From Hymenobacter sp. 5317J-9 (GTDB lineage: Bacteria; Bacteroidota; Bacteroidia; Cytophagales; Hymenobacteraceae), in assembly GCF_022921075.1 (NCBI RefSeq), contig NZ_CP095050.1:310001-374000 (forward strand): DNA of 64,000 nt, written 5' to 3'. The notes beneath the pieces were generated by a model. The model saw only the letters and a program-made list of their open reading frames with translations. It had not been told where the DNA came from and did no database searches. The position numbers and the translations under genes are program-made. How positions within the stretch are numbered: the first letter of the stretch is position 1; each line of letters starts with the position of its first letter. This document shows positions 62,498 through 64,000 of this stretch, piece after piece.

Positions 62498-62837
62498 ACT
62501 TGTGCCCTTTCATCAGGTTCTTGCCGAGGTCTTCCACTTTCTTGAGGAATTCGTCGGTGTCGCTGTCGGCGTACACGCCGTAGGCCGACGAGATGGTGCC
62601 GCGCACGCCGTCGTGGGCTTCGATGGCGTAAAGAATGGACATGTCGTCGGGGTTGCTTTCGCCCTCGAAGCGGTAAAAGTCCACAATGGTCACTTCGTCG
62701 GGGGCGTAGCTCTTGTTCGAGTCGTTGCCAATGGTTTGCAGGCGGCCATCCACGACGTTGAAATCCTGGGTGAAGCCGTCCTTGGTCAGCTTGTTTTCAA
62801 CGTTGACAAGCGACCGTTCTTCTTCTTTGTCCTGCAT
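62496..62837 (-). CDS. conserved small protein (DUF-type; sometimes labelled phosphoribosylpyrophosphate synthetase)
   Basis: 113 residues, acidic and soluble. Pattern TQDFNVVDGRLQ, YAPDEVTIVDFYRFEGESNP, DDMSILYAIEAHDGVRGTIS and SAYGVYAD recurs in many Bacteroidota proteins of this length. The PRPP synthetase label seen in databases (from memory) does not fit: there is no PRPP-binding loop and the length is far too short. Function unknown. Confidence 0.8.
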   Translation of the reverse strand: MQDKEEERSLVNVENKLTKDGFTQDFNVVDGRLQTIGNDSNKSYAPDEVTIVDFYRFEGESNPDDMSILYAIEAHDGVRGTISSAYGVYADSDTDEFLKKVEDLGKNLMKGHK

Positions 62838-62890
62838 GGCGGTGGGGTGTTTGGGTAATGAAAGAATGTGCGAAGGGCGCTAAAAGCAAC

Positions 62891-62922
62891 CGCCCCCGCT
62901 CCGGCTATACGGAGCGGGGGCG
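62891..62922 (-). terminator. GC-rich hairpin, possible terminator of the gene at 62974
   Basis: 13-bp stem CGCCCCCGCTCCG (62891-62903) and complement 62910-62922 with a 6-base loop. The minus strand lacks a long T-run after it, so termination is only a suggestion. Confidence 0.5.
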
Positions 62923-62973
62923 GGGGCGGGTTATTCGAAAGTTAGAAAGAAATTAAAGTGGCTTGGCGGGCCC

Positions 62974-63192
62974 TCAGCGCCCGGCCTGAGCGCCGGCCCG
63001 GGCTTCGATGGTGGCCTGCAGGCGGTCGACGTCGAGCTGCCCGCAAGCGCCTCCGCAACCCTTGGCACAGCCGGCCGCCGTTTTGCTGAAAAATGCCCGC
63101 CAGAATATGCGGCCTACGTAGAACGCCGCCGCCACGAAGAGCAGGCCAATCAGGAAATACTGAATTTCGACGGAGGTAAGGGCGAGGAGCAT
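62974..63192 (-). CDS. FeoB-associated Cys-rich-like membrane protein
   Basis: 72 residues from the ATG at 63192. One transmembrane helix (IQYFLIGLLFVAAAFYVGRI), then CAKGCGGACG with three Cys spaced by three, and a short soluble tail. The layout is that of FeoB-associated Cys-rich membrane proteins, but no feoA/feoB gene is within the window. A frame running further upstream would pass through the palindrome at 63232 and is rejected. Confidence 0.7.
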   Translation of the reverse strand: MLLALTSVEIQYFLIGLLFVAAAFYVGRIFWRAFFSKTAAGCAKGCGGACGQLDVDRLQATIEARAGAQAGR

Positions 63193-63231
63193 GAGAGGAG
63201 AACTACTCTGGAAAAGGAAAAGTTTGCGGGT

Positions 63232-63319
63232 GCCGCGTACCCCCAAGCTGTGCTTGGGCCCGCCGCACACTACCACACGTTTCACGTTTGGGCCCAAGCA
63301 CAGCTTGGGGGTACGCGGC
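63232..63319. repeat. perfect 30-bp inverted repeat (GCCGCGTACCCCCAAGC type)
   Basis: Arms 63232-63261 and 63290-63319 are perfect complements with a 28-base spacer. Each arm has an inner symmetry CCCAAGC-TGT-GCTTGGG. It fills the spacer between the small membrane protein and the monophosphatase genes; the right arm ends two bases from a stop. Confidence 0.9.
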
Positions 63320-63320
63320 G

Positions 63321-64000
63321 CTACTTCCAGAATTCGCCGATGACGGCTTGCACCTGCGCGTGCAGGTGACCGTTGCTGGCCACCACCTCGCGCCCAAACA
63401 GCGGGTCGCCGTCGGTGAGAAACTGCGTGACGTGGCCGCCGGCCTCGCGCACCAGCAGGATGCCGGCCGCCACGTCGTAGGAGTTCAGGTTGAACTCAAA
63501 GAAGGCCTCGCAGCGCCCGGCGGCGACGTAGGCCAGGTCTACCGCGGCCGAACCAAGGCGGCGCACGCCGTGGCTGCGGTTCATGAAGGCGCCGAGAATC
63601 TGGAGGAAGGGCTCCATCTTGCCGAAGTCCTTGTAGGGAAAGCCCGTGGCAATGAGCGAGCTGTGCAGGTCCGAGATGTCGGTGACGTGCATGGGGACGT
63701 CGTTGCAAAAGGCCCCGCCGCCGCGCACGGCCCGGAAGCTTTCGTCGCGGCTGACCTCGTGCACCACGCCCACGGCCAGCTCCTGCCCGTGTAGCAGCCC
63801 CACGCTGATGGAGTACACCGGCAGGCCGTGCACGAAATTGGTGGTGCCGTCGAGCGGGTCGATTATCCAGGTAAACTCTTCGGCCTGCGAATCGAGGCCG
63901 GCGGTGCCTTCTTCGGTGATGAAGCCGGCCGTTGGCAGCAGCTCGCGCAGGCCGGCCACAAGGCGGCGCTCGGTTTCCTGGTCCACGTAGCTCACGAGGT
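63321..64000 (-). CDS. inositol monophosphatase family protein (partial, N-terminus off the window)
   Basis: 226 codons visible. The 5' end runs off at base 64000; the first visible residues are LVSYVDQETE, normally preceded by the substrate-binding N-terminus in this family, so the gene is cut and not started here. Metal-binding ITEEGTA, IIDPLDGTTNFVHGLP and the later SYDVAAGILLVREAGG are the standard IMPase motifs. Hydrolyses phosphate monoesters such as inositol-1-phosphate, or a related sugar or nucleotide phosphate. Confidence 0.94.
   Translation of the reverse strand, partial: LVSYVDQETERRLVAGLRELLPTAGFITEEGTAGLDSQAEEFTWIIDPLDGTTNFVHGLPVYSISVGLLHGQELAVGVVHEVSRDESFRAVRGGGAFCNDVPMHVTDISDLHSSLIATGFPYKDFGKMEPFLQILGAFMNRSHGVRRLGSAAVDLAYVAAGRCEAFFEFNLNSYDVAAGILLVREAGGHVTQFLTDGDPLFGREVVASNGHLHAQVQAVIGEFWK

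Noticed and set aside
63193..63297. Longer N-terminus for the Cys-rich membrane protein
   Set aside because: The extension is read from the palindrome at 63232 and adds an unlikely segment before the transmembrane helix.
1..64000. tRNA, rRNA, riboswitches, phage or insertion sequences
   Set aside because: I looked for cloverleaf ends, transposase or integrase motifs and conserved leaders and found none that can be supported; a covariance-model scan would be needed to exclude small RNAs.

Overview
The window looks like a chromosomal segment of a GC-rich member of the Bacteroidota, most likely a Hymenobacter-like Cytophagales. The evidence is a TonB-dependent receptor with an N-terminal STN-type domain followed by two DUF4249 lipoproteins, a protein with a C-terminal type IX secretion (Por) sorting domain, start codons without Shine-Dalgarno sequences, and several promoters with the Bacteroidota -7 box TAnnTTTG close to start codons. 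No rRNA, tRNA, CRISPR array, phage or transposase was seen. The genus is an inference.

Layout. 1-8.4 kb: a truncated TolC gene divergent from a sigma-54 activator, then DinB-like, DoxX-like and small lipoprotein genes, and polA. 8.7-11.5 kb: a small barrel-like protein and a secreted sorting-domain protein broken by one in-frame TAG. 11.6-20 kb: a minus-strand surface operon (periplasmic protein, TonB-dependent receptor, two near-identical DUF4249 lipoproteins, a large MG2/plug-like protein). 20.2-26.9 kb: a DEDDh exonuclease, LytTR regulator, kynurenine 3-monooxygenase, two tiny proteins with a shared C-terminus, AlkB and kynureninase.

26.9-45.6 kb is the most unusual part. Five polytopic GT-C-like membrane proteins, three GT2 glycosyltransferases and five paralogous lipoproteins sharing one beta-sandwich-like domain are interleaved. 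Two of the membrane proteins appear to carry a version of that domain fused at their C-terminus. I read this as an undescribed surface-glycosylation locus. Kynurenine-pathway genes (ACMSD-type decarboxylase, 3-hydroxyanthranilate dioxygenase, an SDR, and an aldehyde dehydrogenase at 45.7 kb) are threaded through it.

48.2-54.5 kb is a nucleotide-sugar block (hexapeptide acetyltransferase, UDP-HexNAc dehydrogenase, galE, rfbB, a WbpP/TviC-like epimerase, rfbA). Its intergenic spacers hold long inverted repeats whose arms are mostly degenerate 7-10 bp tandem repeats, unrelated in sequence from spacer to spacer. 54.6-64 kb: a histidine kinase beside a response regulator fused to a thioredoxin-reductase-like flavoprotein lacking CxxC, radA, a thioredoxin-fold protein with a degenerate NGLC site, a radical SAM/SPASM protein, two small genes and a truncated inositol monophosphatase.
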